Shown piece by piece: positions 35,441-44,832 of a stretch of 64,000 nt of DNA. The stretch is from the NCBI GenBank assembly GCA_963789535.1, contig CAWBKU010000004.1, positions 682,001-746,000 on the forward strand, read 5' to 3'. The notes under the pieces are model-generated. The model saw only the letters and a list, made by a program, of their open reading frames with translations, did not search any database and was not told the DNA's origin. Position numbers and translations under genes: made by a program. Source of the DNA: CAVXHQ01 sp963789535 (GTDB taxonomy: Bacteria; Pseudomonadota; Alphaproteobacteria; Rhodobacterales; Rhodobacteraceae). Position 1 is the stretch's first letter. Each line of letters starts with the position of its first letter.

Positions 35441-36564
35441 GTGGTCCGCGGCGGGAGTTTGCTTGGGGTAGACCCGGTGCATCTTCTTGCGGGCGTCGGC
35501 GACCTTGAAGCACCAGTCGATCTTCACCTCGGCATCGTTCCGGGCATCCTCCCACGCTTTGACTTCCCGGGCCAACGTCTCTCGATCGGGCATCCGACGG
35601 CCCAGGCACTGCCGGGACAGCACGCTCAACTCCAACTCGGCCATGTTCAGCCACGATGCATGCTTCGGCGTGTAATGGAACTCGAGTCGGGCGGCCAGCC
35701 GTCGGGCCTCGGCCGCCGGGAACGCCTCGTACAACGCCCCGATCGTGTGCGTGTTCAGGTTGTCCAGGACAACCCGAATGACCTCGGCGTCCGGGTACCA
35801 GTCGTCGCACAGCACCTTCATCTGGGCCGCGAAGTCGGCCTTCGTCCGCCGCTCGGTGACCGTCACCTGCCGCCGGCCGGCGTTCGGATCAACCAGGACG
35901 AACAGGTTGGCCGTGCCGTTCCGAACGTACTCGTAGTCGATCCTCGCCGGCCGGCCCGGGGCGGCCGGGACCGGCGGCCGGGCGTCCGCGTGCAACTCGA
36001 CCGAGCACTCGTCGAAGTTCACCCGCGGACGGTTCGGGTCGTCGGCCTCGGCATACAATTCGAGGACGTCCTCCATCGCCGCCACGAACTCCCCGCTTAC
36101 CCCGCCGGGCAGGCACCACGATGCCTTCTGCCACGGCTTGAGCTTGCTTTTTTTAGGAAACGTCCGATCGTCCGACCGGAGATCGACTCGACGATGTTCA
36201 ATTCGACCAGGCGGTCGGCGATCAGACGGACGGTCCACTCGGCCCGGCCGTCGGGCGTTGGCGAGCAGGCGATGGCCACAGCCGCGGCCTCGACTTTGCC
36301 GTCGAACGTGGCCGGCCCGCCGGACCGCGGCCGCTCGCCCAGGGCGGCGTCCAGGCCGTCGGCCGCGAACCGCTTGCGGACGCTGGCCACGGTGGCGATG
36401 CAGACGTCCAGGGCATCGGCGATCTCCTCGTCCGTGTCCCCACCGTCGGAGCGTAACAGAATTTGGACGCGGTTCCGCTCCCGGAGGGTGAGCCGGCCAC
36501 AGTAGCGGCCCTCCAGGTCGGCCCGCTGGTCGTCGGTCAACGCCACGATGTGTCGCATGGTCAT
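35438..36564 (-). CDS. IS630-family transposase, frameshift-fused
   Basis: The N-terminal part from 36564 (MTMRHIVALTDDQRADLEGR) has helix-turn-helix segments and the linker RLIADRLVELNIVESISGRT. At an A7 run (CTAAAAAAAG, near 36150) the frame changes into KSKLKPWQKASWC. The catalytic part then shows NFDECSVELHAD, VVLDNLNTHTIGALYEAFPA and SWLNMAELELSVLSRQCLG, a complete DDE triad. Because both parts are otherwise intact, a programmed -1 shift at the A7 run is likely, as known in IS630 members. The stop codon TAG at 35438-35440 uses the flanking TA. Confidence 0.8.
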
Positions 36565-36634
36565 GATCGCATCCTCCGTGCTGGCATGATATCGCCACCA
36601 CGGACGACCGATGGAAACTCACGCCGCGGACCAC
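35441..36634. mobile_element. IS630-family insertion sequence
   Basis: The 1194-bp element has 20-bp terminal inverted repeats: GTGGTCCGCGGCGGGAGTTT at the left and GTGGTCCGCGGCGTGAGTTT read inward from the right (one mismatch). It is flanked by TA at 35439-35440 and 36635-36636, the target duplication of the IS630-Tc1-mariner group. It encodes one transposase in two frames. It splits a formyltransferase gene whose two halves rejoin in frame without it. Confidence 0.9.
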
Positions 36635-37115
36635 TAGACAGGTTTCTGTCAAACAATGCCCACCGGATCGAATCCGCGCCAGAATATTCGGGCGATATGC
36701 CCCAATGGAGGTTGTAACTGCCCCATCGGGGCAACGAGAACAAACGCCGCTTGAGGAGGGGCGATCCGCTGGTAATCAACAAGTCAGGTGTCCACTGTCT
36801 CACGAAATCGACGAACGGCTGACCATTGATCTCTCGGGCCGGGATGCGGAGCCAGTTGAGCGATACCCCGCTGCCCGGTCGCACGTCCCGCTCGGTCAGC
36901 CGGTTGCGCATGGCGGCTTGTAGCCGACGGGCCTGGACCGTGTCCGCCCCGTGTTTACCAGCGGGTTGCACCAAAAGGCAGTTGTGTTGCCGGATAAGCG
37001 GGTCGAGTGCAAGGCAAGACCCGACTCCCGCCGTCGAGATGATTGCTACGCGTCGCCGCCCGGCAACGTCAACAATCTGTTCATCGGCGGCAGGACTATA
37101 GAAACGTACACCCAT
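36635..37115 (-). pseudogene. Formyltransferase-like protein, N-terminal part (split by IS630)
   Basis: It starts MGVRFYSPAADEQIVD at 37115 and runs to the IS630 insertion at RWALFDRNLS. It contains DLLITSGSPLLKRRLFSLPR and NLHWGISPEYSGADSIRWAL; the second is the HxGxSPxYxG-type active-site motif of formyltransferases (here HWGISPEYSG). With the part at 35101-35440 it gives a domain of about 270 residues. The plasmid location is unusual for a housekeeping formyltransferase, so a specialised metabolic role before inactivation is likely. Confidence 0.75.
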
Positions 37116-37533
37116 ACAGCACCTATGTGGTTAGGCCAATAATGTACAGTTACTCAGGTTTGGTACGCATCATGCTTAGAACTCCTTGGGAACGCCGAGA
37201 GTCCGATCCAAAGCGGGGTGACCTGAAGTGTCCGTCACAAGTCCTAGCCGTCGTATAGCCACACCTGCCGGATTCCTCTGGCTGGGTCGCATGGCTTTGG
37301 CGGCATGGTCATGCCGACAATGATCAAGAGCCGTTCAGGCTCATCGAAAGTACGAAAATCCGGGAAATTCAGAAAGTTCGGCGAAATCGACCTTATTCTG
37401 GCGGCGAAGCCAACATTCAAGATGCGCCATAGAACAGAACTATTTGATTTGCTATAACTACTGTACTATAGTGTTAATCATGCGAAGGTCGGACCAAGTG
37501 CCCGGCGAATGAACCGGAAGCAAGGAGTCGACC
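37116..37533. other. Gene-free interval
   Basis: About 420 bp between two divergent genes, more AT-rich from 37430 to 37480 (TACTATAGTGTTAATCATG), where the promoter of the next gene may lie. An AGCAAGGAG ribosome binding site precedes 37534. No repeat or RNA was recognised. Confidence 0.45.
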
Positions 37534-38079
37534 ATGACAGAACAGGATAATACACACGGCCGAACCGACGGCGACCCGCCGGCCCGAAAGTGGCCTCAGG
37601 AGGCCGATATGGCAGCCGAGCGTTTGGCAGCGACAGCGGTCATTGGCCGCCTCCTTGCTTATGGGGAAGTGTCGCCAGCCGGATTGATGACCAGTTTGGA
37701 ATTAATGCAATGTTTAGCCGACCACTCGGCCGATCCCACCCGCTTTGTGAGCGAGATCGTCCAGCTGGCTCGGCAGATGCTCGGCGGGAACGACTACGCC
37801 GTATCCCAGGACACGGCTATTGAGTACAGACAATCTCGCTCCGCCAATCCAGGCGAGGTCAAATTGACGGACACGGACCAGGCGGTCGTCCTGCTTTCCT
37901 ACCGCGTGGTTGACAACTCGCCTATGTTATTGACTGAGGCCCTCCAGGCTCATCTGGGTCCGAAGCGCTGGACCGAAGGCCGGGCCGAACAACTCCAAGC
38001 GTTCAAAGATCTTCTTCGCGAGCTCGATGAAAAGGATCTAGGCGACCGTGGTAACGGCCCGTCTGGCTGGGGCCGATAG
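37534..38079 (+). CDS. Hypothetical protein
   Basis: A 181-residue soluble acidic protein with AAGGAG upstream. The middle is helical (MAAERLAATAVIGRLLAYGE, LMTSLELMQCLADHSADPTR) and the C-terminus is charged. I do not recognise a family. It is convergent with the sigma factor gene at 38087, with only 7 bp between stops, so transcription of the two could interfere. Codon use is typical of the plasmid. Confidence 0.6.
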   Translation: MTEQDNTHGRTDGDPPARKWPQEADMAAERLAATAVIGRLLAYGEVSPAGLMTSLELMQCLADHSADPTRFVSEIVQLARQMLGGNDYAVSQDTAIEYRQSRSANPGEVKLTDTDQAVVLLSYRVVDNSPMLLTEALQAHLGPKRWTEGRAEQLQAFKDLLRELDEKDLGDRGNGPSGWGR

Positions 38080-38086
38080 CCGCACC

Positions 38087-38626
38087 TTACGAATTGCCGT
38101 CAGCGCCAACGATACGGCCGATCTTCGATCGAAGATTCTCCCGCATCATGGCAAGCTCGCTATCTCTCAAGTTGCATTTCATGACAGTCTGCTCGAGAGT
38201 GAGCCTGTCGGTCACGCGACACTTGTAGATTATCTTCTCCATAGGGGTCAGTGCCGAGAAGATGTGTTCTTCCAAGTCTGACGCCTGTGCCTCTTCGTCC
38301 GGGCTGGCCGACCGGTTGGTTAGCTGATCGAGGTCATAGTCAACGCATGGACGTTCAGCCAACTTCTGTTTCAATAGCCGATTTTTTGCCACCTTGCGGA
38401 GCCAAGCATTCATGTTATCGATGTCGCACGGCCGGCGATTCTTGCTGGGCATCAGATCGTAAACCACGTCTGACGCCAGCATCTCGGCCGTTTGGGCCGA
38501 TGCGACGCAGCCGAGAACGCGGCCACATATCGACAGGATGGCGGCCCAGTGGTTCGCACAGTAAATCGCCCAAGATTCACATGATGAATTGCACTTCAAG
38601 TCGCACATTGAGCAGCTCTTTGACAT
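38087..38626 (-). CDS. ECF-like RNA polymerase sigma factor with Cys-rich N-terminus
   Basis: From the ATG at 38626 the product is 179 residues. It begins MSKSCSMCDLKCNSSCESWA, a Cys cluster, followed by a sigma-2-like region (AEMLASDVVYDLMP, DNMNAWLRKVAKNRLLKQKL) and a sigma-4-like helix-turn-helix (LTPMEKIIYKCRVTDRLTLE, KCNLRDSELAMMRENL). This layout fits extracytoplasmic-function sigma factors. The N-terminal Cys residues could bind metal or sense redox, which is inference. No anti-sigma gene is adjacent. It could redirect host transcription to plasmid genes. Confidence 0.65.
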   Translation of the reverse strand: MSKSCSMCDLKCNSSCESWAIYCANHWAAILSICGRVLGCVASAQTAEMLASDVVYDLMPSKNRRPCDIDNMNAWLRKVAKNRLLKQKLAERPCVDYDLDQLTNRSASPDEEAQASDLEEHIFSALTPMEKIIYKCRVTDRLTLEQTVMKCNLRDSELAMMRENLRSKIGRIVGADGNS

Positions 38627-38659
38627 AATAACCGCCTTTAGATAGGAGACAGATGTCAT

Positions 38660-39021
38660 GAGTAAAACTACCAGAAGAACGTTGTTATGAGCCGATGTTA
38701 GTCATCATTGGGCGTGTAGCTGTAAATGGCACCTCCTGGGCTCGGGGTACGATCGATTCGGTAGGGGGGAGGCATTACGACAGGGGGCAGCCGGGGGGAA
38801 GTGGCCGCCGCGATGAACCACGCTACACTGGACGAAATGTCCGGGGATGTGCCATCCTTGGCCCCACGCAGGGTGATGAGTCCAGCGCAGCGCGGCGACA
38901 AAGGATTATTCGGCCAATTAGCACCTGGGCAAAAGAGAACAAGTCTGCGGGATTCCTATCCGCCCACGCAATTTCGGCAGATCCAACGTAGTATAAAAAT
39001 TTGCTGAGGGCAAGAACTTTC
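38660..39021. other. Gene-free interval
   Basis: About 360 bp from the sigma factor to the IS66 left end. It holds a 17-bp sequence, TTCCTATCCGCCCACGC (38953-38969), repeated at 41023-41039 on the other side of the IS. No gene was seen. Confidence 0.45.
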
Positions 39022-39924
39022 GTAAGCGTTCACGGGGGTAGCCAGTCCGGTTCAGCTCTCGTACTCCATCCAGCGGCATGACGACTCCACCGCCACTCCC
39101 GGACGCCGTGTTCGCCGCCCTGCCGCCGGCCGTGCAAGCGTACATCCGCTCGCTCGAAGCCGTCACCGCCCAGGTCGCCGCCCTCCAGGCCCTGGTCGCC
39201 GACCTCGAAGCCCGGCTCGGCCAGGATTCGTCCAACTCGTCGAAGCCGCCGTCGTCCGACGGCCCGCACGTGAAGCCGGCCCCGCCCCGGACCCCGTCGG
39301 GCAAGACCCGCGGCGGCCAACCCGGCCACCCGAAACACGAGCGGACGATCCTCCCGCCCGACGAGGTCATCGACCACAAGCCGACCCACTGCTGCCGGTG
39401 TGCCACCCCCATCGCCGGGGAGGACCCGGACCCCATTGTCGACCAGGTGCTCGACCTCCCGGCCCGGTTGCGACACGTCATCCATCACCGCCGTCATGCC
39501 CTCGCTTGTCCCAACTGTCACACGCGGACGACCGCGGCTCCGGTGCCCCAGGCGGCCACCGGGTTCGGGTCCAAGTTGACCGCGACGGTCGCGTACCTGA
39601 GCGGGGTCGGGCGACTGAGCAAGCGGGGGCCATCCGCACTCTGCTCGCCGATGTGTGCGACCTGCCGGTGTCGCTCGGAGCGGTGAGCAAACTGGAGCAG
39701 ACCGTGAGCCGGGCGTTGGCCCCGGCCCACGCGGCGGCGAAGGGGGCCGACGCGAACGTGGACGAGACGGGCTGGAAACAAGGGACCGCGAAGGCCTGGC
39801 TGTGGGTGGCGGTGACGGCCACGCTGACCATCGTCCTGATCCGCCCGCACCGCAACCGGGCCGCCTTCGACGCCCTGGCCGGGCCGACTCCGGGGGTGCT
39901 GACGACCGACCGGTACGGGGGGCA

Positions 39925-40709
39925 GTGGCTTTACTGGTGGCACAGGTTGTAGAGCCGGATGAAGTACCAGAGAGCCCCGAGGTGGTTCCGCTCGCACTTT
40001 GAGAACGACAAAGTCTTGCGGACGAACCGGGCACACCGCTGACGGACGGTCAGCCAGAACCGCTCGATGTGGGCCGTCTGGCCCGTCTCCTTGCCGACGG
40101 CTTGGTGCTGGCCCTCCGGGATGACCGCACCGTACGAGGCCAGGAAGTCGGTGTACACCAATCCGTGGTCCCGAGCCCCGACGGGGAGGGCGTCCCAGAG
40201 GCGTTGGGCGGTGGCCGCGGACCGGTCTCCGGTGACCATCCCGAGGACCCGCCGGGTGTCCCGGTCGAGGGCCACCCAGACCCCGTGGACATCGGCCTTG
40301 GACCCGACGAAACTCCACAATTCGTCGGCCTCGATCACAACCCCGCCCGACTTTTTGGGGGCGGTCCGGGATCCGGTGGGGTCTCGTCTCGGAGGACCCG
40401 GTTGACGAACCCCTGGACCCACGACCGGGACACCCCGGTCACCCGGGCGATGGCCCGGACGCCCATCCGCTCGGCCAGGAGCCGGCGGATCAAATCCTGC
40501 TCGGCCGGGGTGATCGGACCCGTCTTGGGGTCGGCCACGAACCGCCGGCCGCACGTCCGACAGAGGTGGACCTGGGACCCAGATTCGTTGGACCCGTTTC
40601 GCACAACATGAGTGCCCCCACACCGCGGACACGGAGGTCGGGTGGGGGTCGGATCAGGAGTCGATGAGCTCATCCCGCCAGTCTATCGACATGACACGGG
40701 AAAAGCCAC
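39925..40709. mobile_element. IS1-like element inside the IS66 element
   Basis: The ends share GTGGCTTT as short inverted repeats (39925 on the left; 40709 read inward on the right). It encodes one reverse-strand transposase. Flanking octamers differ (GGGGGGCA and TACCGGAA), and the host IS66 gene lacks sequence here, so insertion was followed by an adjacent deletion. End positions are approximate to a few bases. Confidence 0.6.
39931..40673 (-). CDS. IS1-family transposase, frameshift-fused
   Basis: The N-terminal part (from 40673) has a zinc finger, CPRCGGTHVVRNGSNESG and HLCRTCGRRF, and a helix-turn-helix (MGVRAIARVTGVSRSWVQGF). Near 40350, in a C5A5 run, the frame changes into GGVVIEADELWSFVGSKADV. 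The catalytic part continues with VWVALDRDTRRVLGMVTGDR, GLVYTDFLASYGAVIPEG and HIERFWLTVRQRCARFVRKT to the stop at 39931. IS1 elements use a programmed frameshift to fuse InsA and InsB, so this can be functional. A sequencing error is the alternative. Confidence 0.75.
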
Positions 40710-40882
40710 TACCGGAAGACGAGCTTCGGGACGGACAGCGAGCGGGGGAGTCGGTTCGTCGAGCGGATGCTGACGGTGGTGGCCTCGTGTCGGCAGCAGG
40801 GCCGTGGCGTCCTCGACTTCCTGGGGCAGGCCGTCGCCGGCCAGAACCCATCACTGCTGCCCCAAGGGGCGTGAACGGTTAC

Positions 40883-41187
40883 GAACTTTCCGCTACGGCA
40901 CTAAAACTACACTTTCTCGATAACTGCGGCGGTGGCCACGAAATATGTAGAAAAAACGAGTTGTGTCAATTATGGCTGACGAGAGTCGGATAGGGACCGT
41001 TCTTGAACACGCCCAGCCCGTCTTCCTATCCGCCCACGCTGATTTTACATTTCTGACGTTGATGCCGGTTGTCCGGCCTGTGACAATTTCCCTGATTCGC
41101 TGAATCCTTCATCACGGCACTAGAGTCGAACCTCCGACCGACCGTCACCCCACCGCAGGATGTCGCCCCCGTGAATCGCATCTACAA
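40883..41187. other. Gene-free interval
   Basis: About 305 bp after the IS66 element, holding the second copy of the 17-bp repeat at 41023-41039 and presumably the promoter of the large surface protein gene. Confidence 0.4.
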
Positions 41188-44100
41188 ATGGCTGCCGGCT
41201 CCCCCGTGTCCCGCCCGCCCGTCCGTAAGCAAGGCCGGGCAGGCCTCGGGATCCTCCAACTCGAAGACCGGACCGTACCGTCAGCCGTTCTCTACCAACG
41301 GGACTTCGAGGCGGACACGACGGCCCAGGTTGCCCCCGGAGTGACCAGCCAGTGGTCCCAGACTCGCAAATCGATATCCCCGTCGGGAGAGCGGTTCCTT
41401 GGCGAGTTCGGGGGCCAGACGGTTACCCTCGACTTGTCCGGCCTGCCGGCCCATCAGACACTCCTGGTCGAGTTCGACTTGTACCTACTGCGGACGTGGG
41501 ACGGGGACGATCCGAACTGGAGCAACGGCGGTCAAGAGCGGTGGTCGTTCGCCGTCGACGGCGTGTCGGAGATCAGCGATAGCTTCCGCAACCCGCGGCA
41601 ACTCGGGCCGAACGACCCGGCCGCCGGGCAGACACAGAGTTACGGCGGGCCGAATGCGGCCGGCCCTGTCCGTACGTTTCGGGCGCGGGTGCCGCTGAGA
41701 TTAGTACGCTCCAATACCCGATTGTCCGGAGCCACGGCACTCAGCTGATGGACTCGGTCTACCGGTTCAGCATCCCGGTCAGCCACACCGGGTCGTCGGT
41801 CGAGCTGGCATTCACCGGCAGTGGACTGCAACATAAGGGTGACGAGTCGTGGGGCCTGGACAATGTCGTGGTCGTGTCCGACTACACGAACCGATCGCCC
41901 ACGGCGATCGCCAACGCAACCTCGACGCCCGAGGACACGCCGGTCGTGATCGACGTCCTGGCTAACGATTACGACCCGGACGGCGACGCCCTGTCCGTGG
42001 TCTCCGTCGACACCCCGGCCCACGGGTCGGTATCCGCGGACGGCGGGGTACTGACCTACACACCATCCGCCGGCTGGGTCGGCCACGACGTATTTACATA
42101 CCAGATTGCCGACGGCCAGGGCGGGTCCGCCACGGCCTCGGTGAATGTCGAGGTCACGGCACGGCCCATAGCCAATGGCGACAGCGCGTCGACGCCGCAG
42201 AACACCCCGGTTATCATCGACGTTTCGGACAATGACACCGTCGCCCCGGGCGGGGCGGCGAGTGCCGCAGGTATTTCCGTTCCGCCGGCCAACGGCACCG
42301 CCGGTCTGTACCCGTTCGGGGGAATCGTCTACACGCCGAACGAGGACTGGACCGGGGCGGACACGTTCGAGTACGTTCTGTCCGATGGCCTCGGCGGAAT
42401 TACTACCGGAACGGTCACGGTTACCGTGGACCCAGTGGCCGGGGCCAACTTTGCCACAGACGATTCGGCGACGACAACGATCGGCCTGCCGATCACCGTT
42501 CACGTCCTAGGCAACGACACGCTGCCCACAGGGAGCGTGGTTTCCGAATTGCTCCTGGATTCGGAATCGACCAATGGGCTGGTACAAATCAATCCGGACG
42601 GGTCAATCGAGTACATCCCGCTCGGGACGTTCGAAGGCCCCGATTCGTTCACCTACACGGTTATTACGGACACAGGAGCGGCCGATTCGGCGGAAGTCGT
42701 AGTCACTGTGTCGGGGCCCCCGCCGGACGACAACGTGCCGCCCACCGGGACTCCTGACTCATACCGCCTCGACCTAGACCGGCCGGGCGTACTGATTTCC
42801 GGTAATGTGCTTACGAACGACACCGACGCGGACGGTGATACCCTTACCGGGGTATTGGTCGCCGGCCCGGCATACGCCCAGGCGGGATCGTTCACGTTCG
42901 ATAGCGCGACGGGGCAATTCGGCTACGCCTTGAGTGATAACCTGCCGCACGATTTTCCCGGGTATGACACGTTCACGTACTACCCGGACGACGGAACCTC
43001 TGTCGGGAACGTGGTAGAAGTCCGGATCGACGTTTTGAGTGGCGGATTTGCCTTTGACGATTACTACCGAACGGACGGCAGCAGTTCGGTCATCGTCGAC
43101 GCGGCAGGCGGCGTCTTAGCGAACGACGACGTTCCCAACGGTGTGGACGTCACGGCTGAACTGTTAACGGCTCCGCCGCCGGACGTAGGCCAAGTATTCC
43201 TCGACCCGGACGGCGGATTCACCTTCATTCCCGGGGTCAATTTCGACGGCATTGCCGAGTTCGTGTACGCGCGAGTACGGCAGGGCATCGACGCCGCGGC
43301 GGAATTCGCCGCCCAAGCGGTCGCAACTATATATAATAATATATACGTTGCATCAAGAACACAGCTCGAACGACTGACGTTCGTCACCGATCACCCGGCA
43401 ATATGGCCGGACGCTATCGGACCAATGGCCGACCGTTTGCCGACCGCCCCGTACAAACCACCCCACTGGCTCGACTCGAACCGAAACGGGACGATCGACG
43501 ATACGCCAGGCGAGCAGCGGGTACCGGTAAGCTTCACCCGTGGCACGAAACCCGGGCTCGGCGTCGTAGCTTTCCAGATCCCCGACGCCCTCGCGGACGC
43601 ATGGAAAGTCAAGGGCGTACACCTGCGGGCTCAGGCCCAGACTCCGGACGGCATCCTCACCGTCGGGCACGGCCCGGATAACTTGCTCACGGTGCGCGTT
43701 GCCAAATCCGGCGGCAAGTGGTATGTCCTTTTGGATGAGGCCGAATTCGATACCGCCCTGATCGACAAGACGGCGGTCTATAAAGATCTGCAACTGGTGT
43801 GGGAGCTGGCCGTGCCTACCAATGTGGCCGAGCCCTTACAGTGGCTGGCCATTGGCAGTGGGTAAGAGCAAGACAACTGTCTATGTGACTTTCGACAAGC
43901 CAAACTTCGGAGGCCCGGGTGAAGCGAATTTCTTTCCCGAAACGTTATTGTATCACGCCGGCAAGCACGCAAGTGGATTAGATGATCCGGACGAAATCGT
44001 TACGAAGATATTCAAAGTGTTTGAGTCGCAGGACGTATCACGAACGGACGGCACGCCGCTCGGGTACTACAAAAAGTGGACGAATCGGAACGCCGACTGG

Positions 44101-44769
44101 CGTACACTTGTCGCCGATGGCGACGGCATGTGCGGTGCCTGGGCGAACTATTTCGTGAGCATTTTATACGCCCAAGGGCTGAAGCCCCACGTTCAGATCC
44201 AATCCCATGTGCCCGAGTCGAAAACGGTCATGTTCCCGGCGAACAGGCCGGCCCTACAAGGGCAGGAATACTTTCTCATAGGGAAAGGCGATTGGACGTT
44301 CGGGGCCGCGAATATAGCCGGGGGTCTGGTTCACCCGAACGGTCAGACCTACACGCACGCCGTCGAGGCTGCGAACGGGGACGTGCTAAGTCTGTTCGCC
44401 GCGGCCGCCACGGGGACCAAGCAACTCATTTGGGCGAGCAGCCAGAAAGACGCGATGCAGCTACCGGTTAACGGCGCGGTCACGCACAAATCAGGCCTCA
44501 AGGGCCAGAACTCCGATCCCGTGCCCTTGTTCAACAATCACTCCCAAGTGAAAGTTGGCGACACCGTCTACGATCCGAGCTATGGCGTGACGTACGAAGA
44601 CTTGGCCGACTTCGAGAACACTGCAGTGGCGGGCTTTGTGACCGAGGCGATGGTGTCCGAACTGGACATCAAAAAAGACTTGGACGGCGACGGCAAATTC
44701 AGCCCGGTCAAAAAGGTTTACTGGTTTTTCAGGCAAAACACCAACGCCGTCGACCTCAAGCTGCGTTAG
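41188..44769 (+). pseudogene. Large LEDR surface protein: cadherin-like repeats plus transglutaminase-like domain, two frameshifts
   Basis: The product would be about 1190 residues. The N-terminus has GILQLEDRTVPSAVLYQRDF, the Gemmataceae export tag. From about residue 240 there are at least five cadherin-like/Big_9 repeats (VLANDYDPDGDALSVVSVD, TYTPSAGWVGHDVFTYQIAD). The last 300 residues hold DGDGMCGAWANYFVSILYAQ, the Cys region of a transglutaminase-like fold. Frame changes occur near 41690 (to AAEISTLQYPIVRSHGTQLM) and at about 43862, where one extra T ends the frame at LAIGSG instead of continuing KSKTTVYVTFDK. Each could be a single-base error; if real, the gene is dead. A 3' fragment is duplicated at 49492-49627. 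Confidence 0.75.
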
Positions 44770-44778
44770 TTAACCTGT

Positions 44779-44811
44779 GGAACCTGGAACCTGGAACCTG
44801 GAACCTGGAAC
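44779..44811. repeat. 7-bp tandem repeat
   Basis: GGAACCT is repeated four times plus GGAAC in the 60-bp gap between the surface protein and the next gene. It ends just before the GGACCGAGGAGG ribosome binding region at 44813. Copy number may vary between isolates or assemblies. Confidence 0.8.
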
Positions 44812-44832
44812 GTCGGACCGAGGAGGCTTGGT

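Larger units (their letters stand above)
39078..40874 (+). pseudogene. IS66 transposase (tnpC), disrupted
   Basis: The N-terminal part starts at 39078 and has GQDSSNSSKPPSSDGPHVKP and the Cys motifs CCRCATP and ACPNCHTR. A frameshift near 39630 moves it to LLADVCDLPVSLGAVSKLEQ and NVDETGWKQGTAKAWLW, ending DRYGGQW at the IS1-like insertion. The C-terminal part resumes at about 40711 as YRKTSFGTDSERGSRFVERM and ends LDFLGQAVAG...PQGA at 40874. About 130 residues normally between these parts are missing. The protein is non-functional. Confidence 0.8.
39022..40882. mobile_element. IS66-family element with nested IS1-like insertion
   Basis: The left end GTAAGCGTTCACGGGG starts at 39022 and the right end, read inward, is GTAACCGTTCACGCCC ending at 40882. 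It is flanked by the perfect 8-bp duplication GAACTTTC (39014-39021 and 40883-40890), as IS66 elements make. It carries only a tnpC-type gene, which is interrupted at 39925-40709 by an IS1-like element and has lost its middle part. The tnpA and tnpB genes are absent. Confidence 0.88.
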
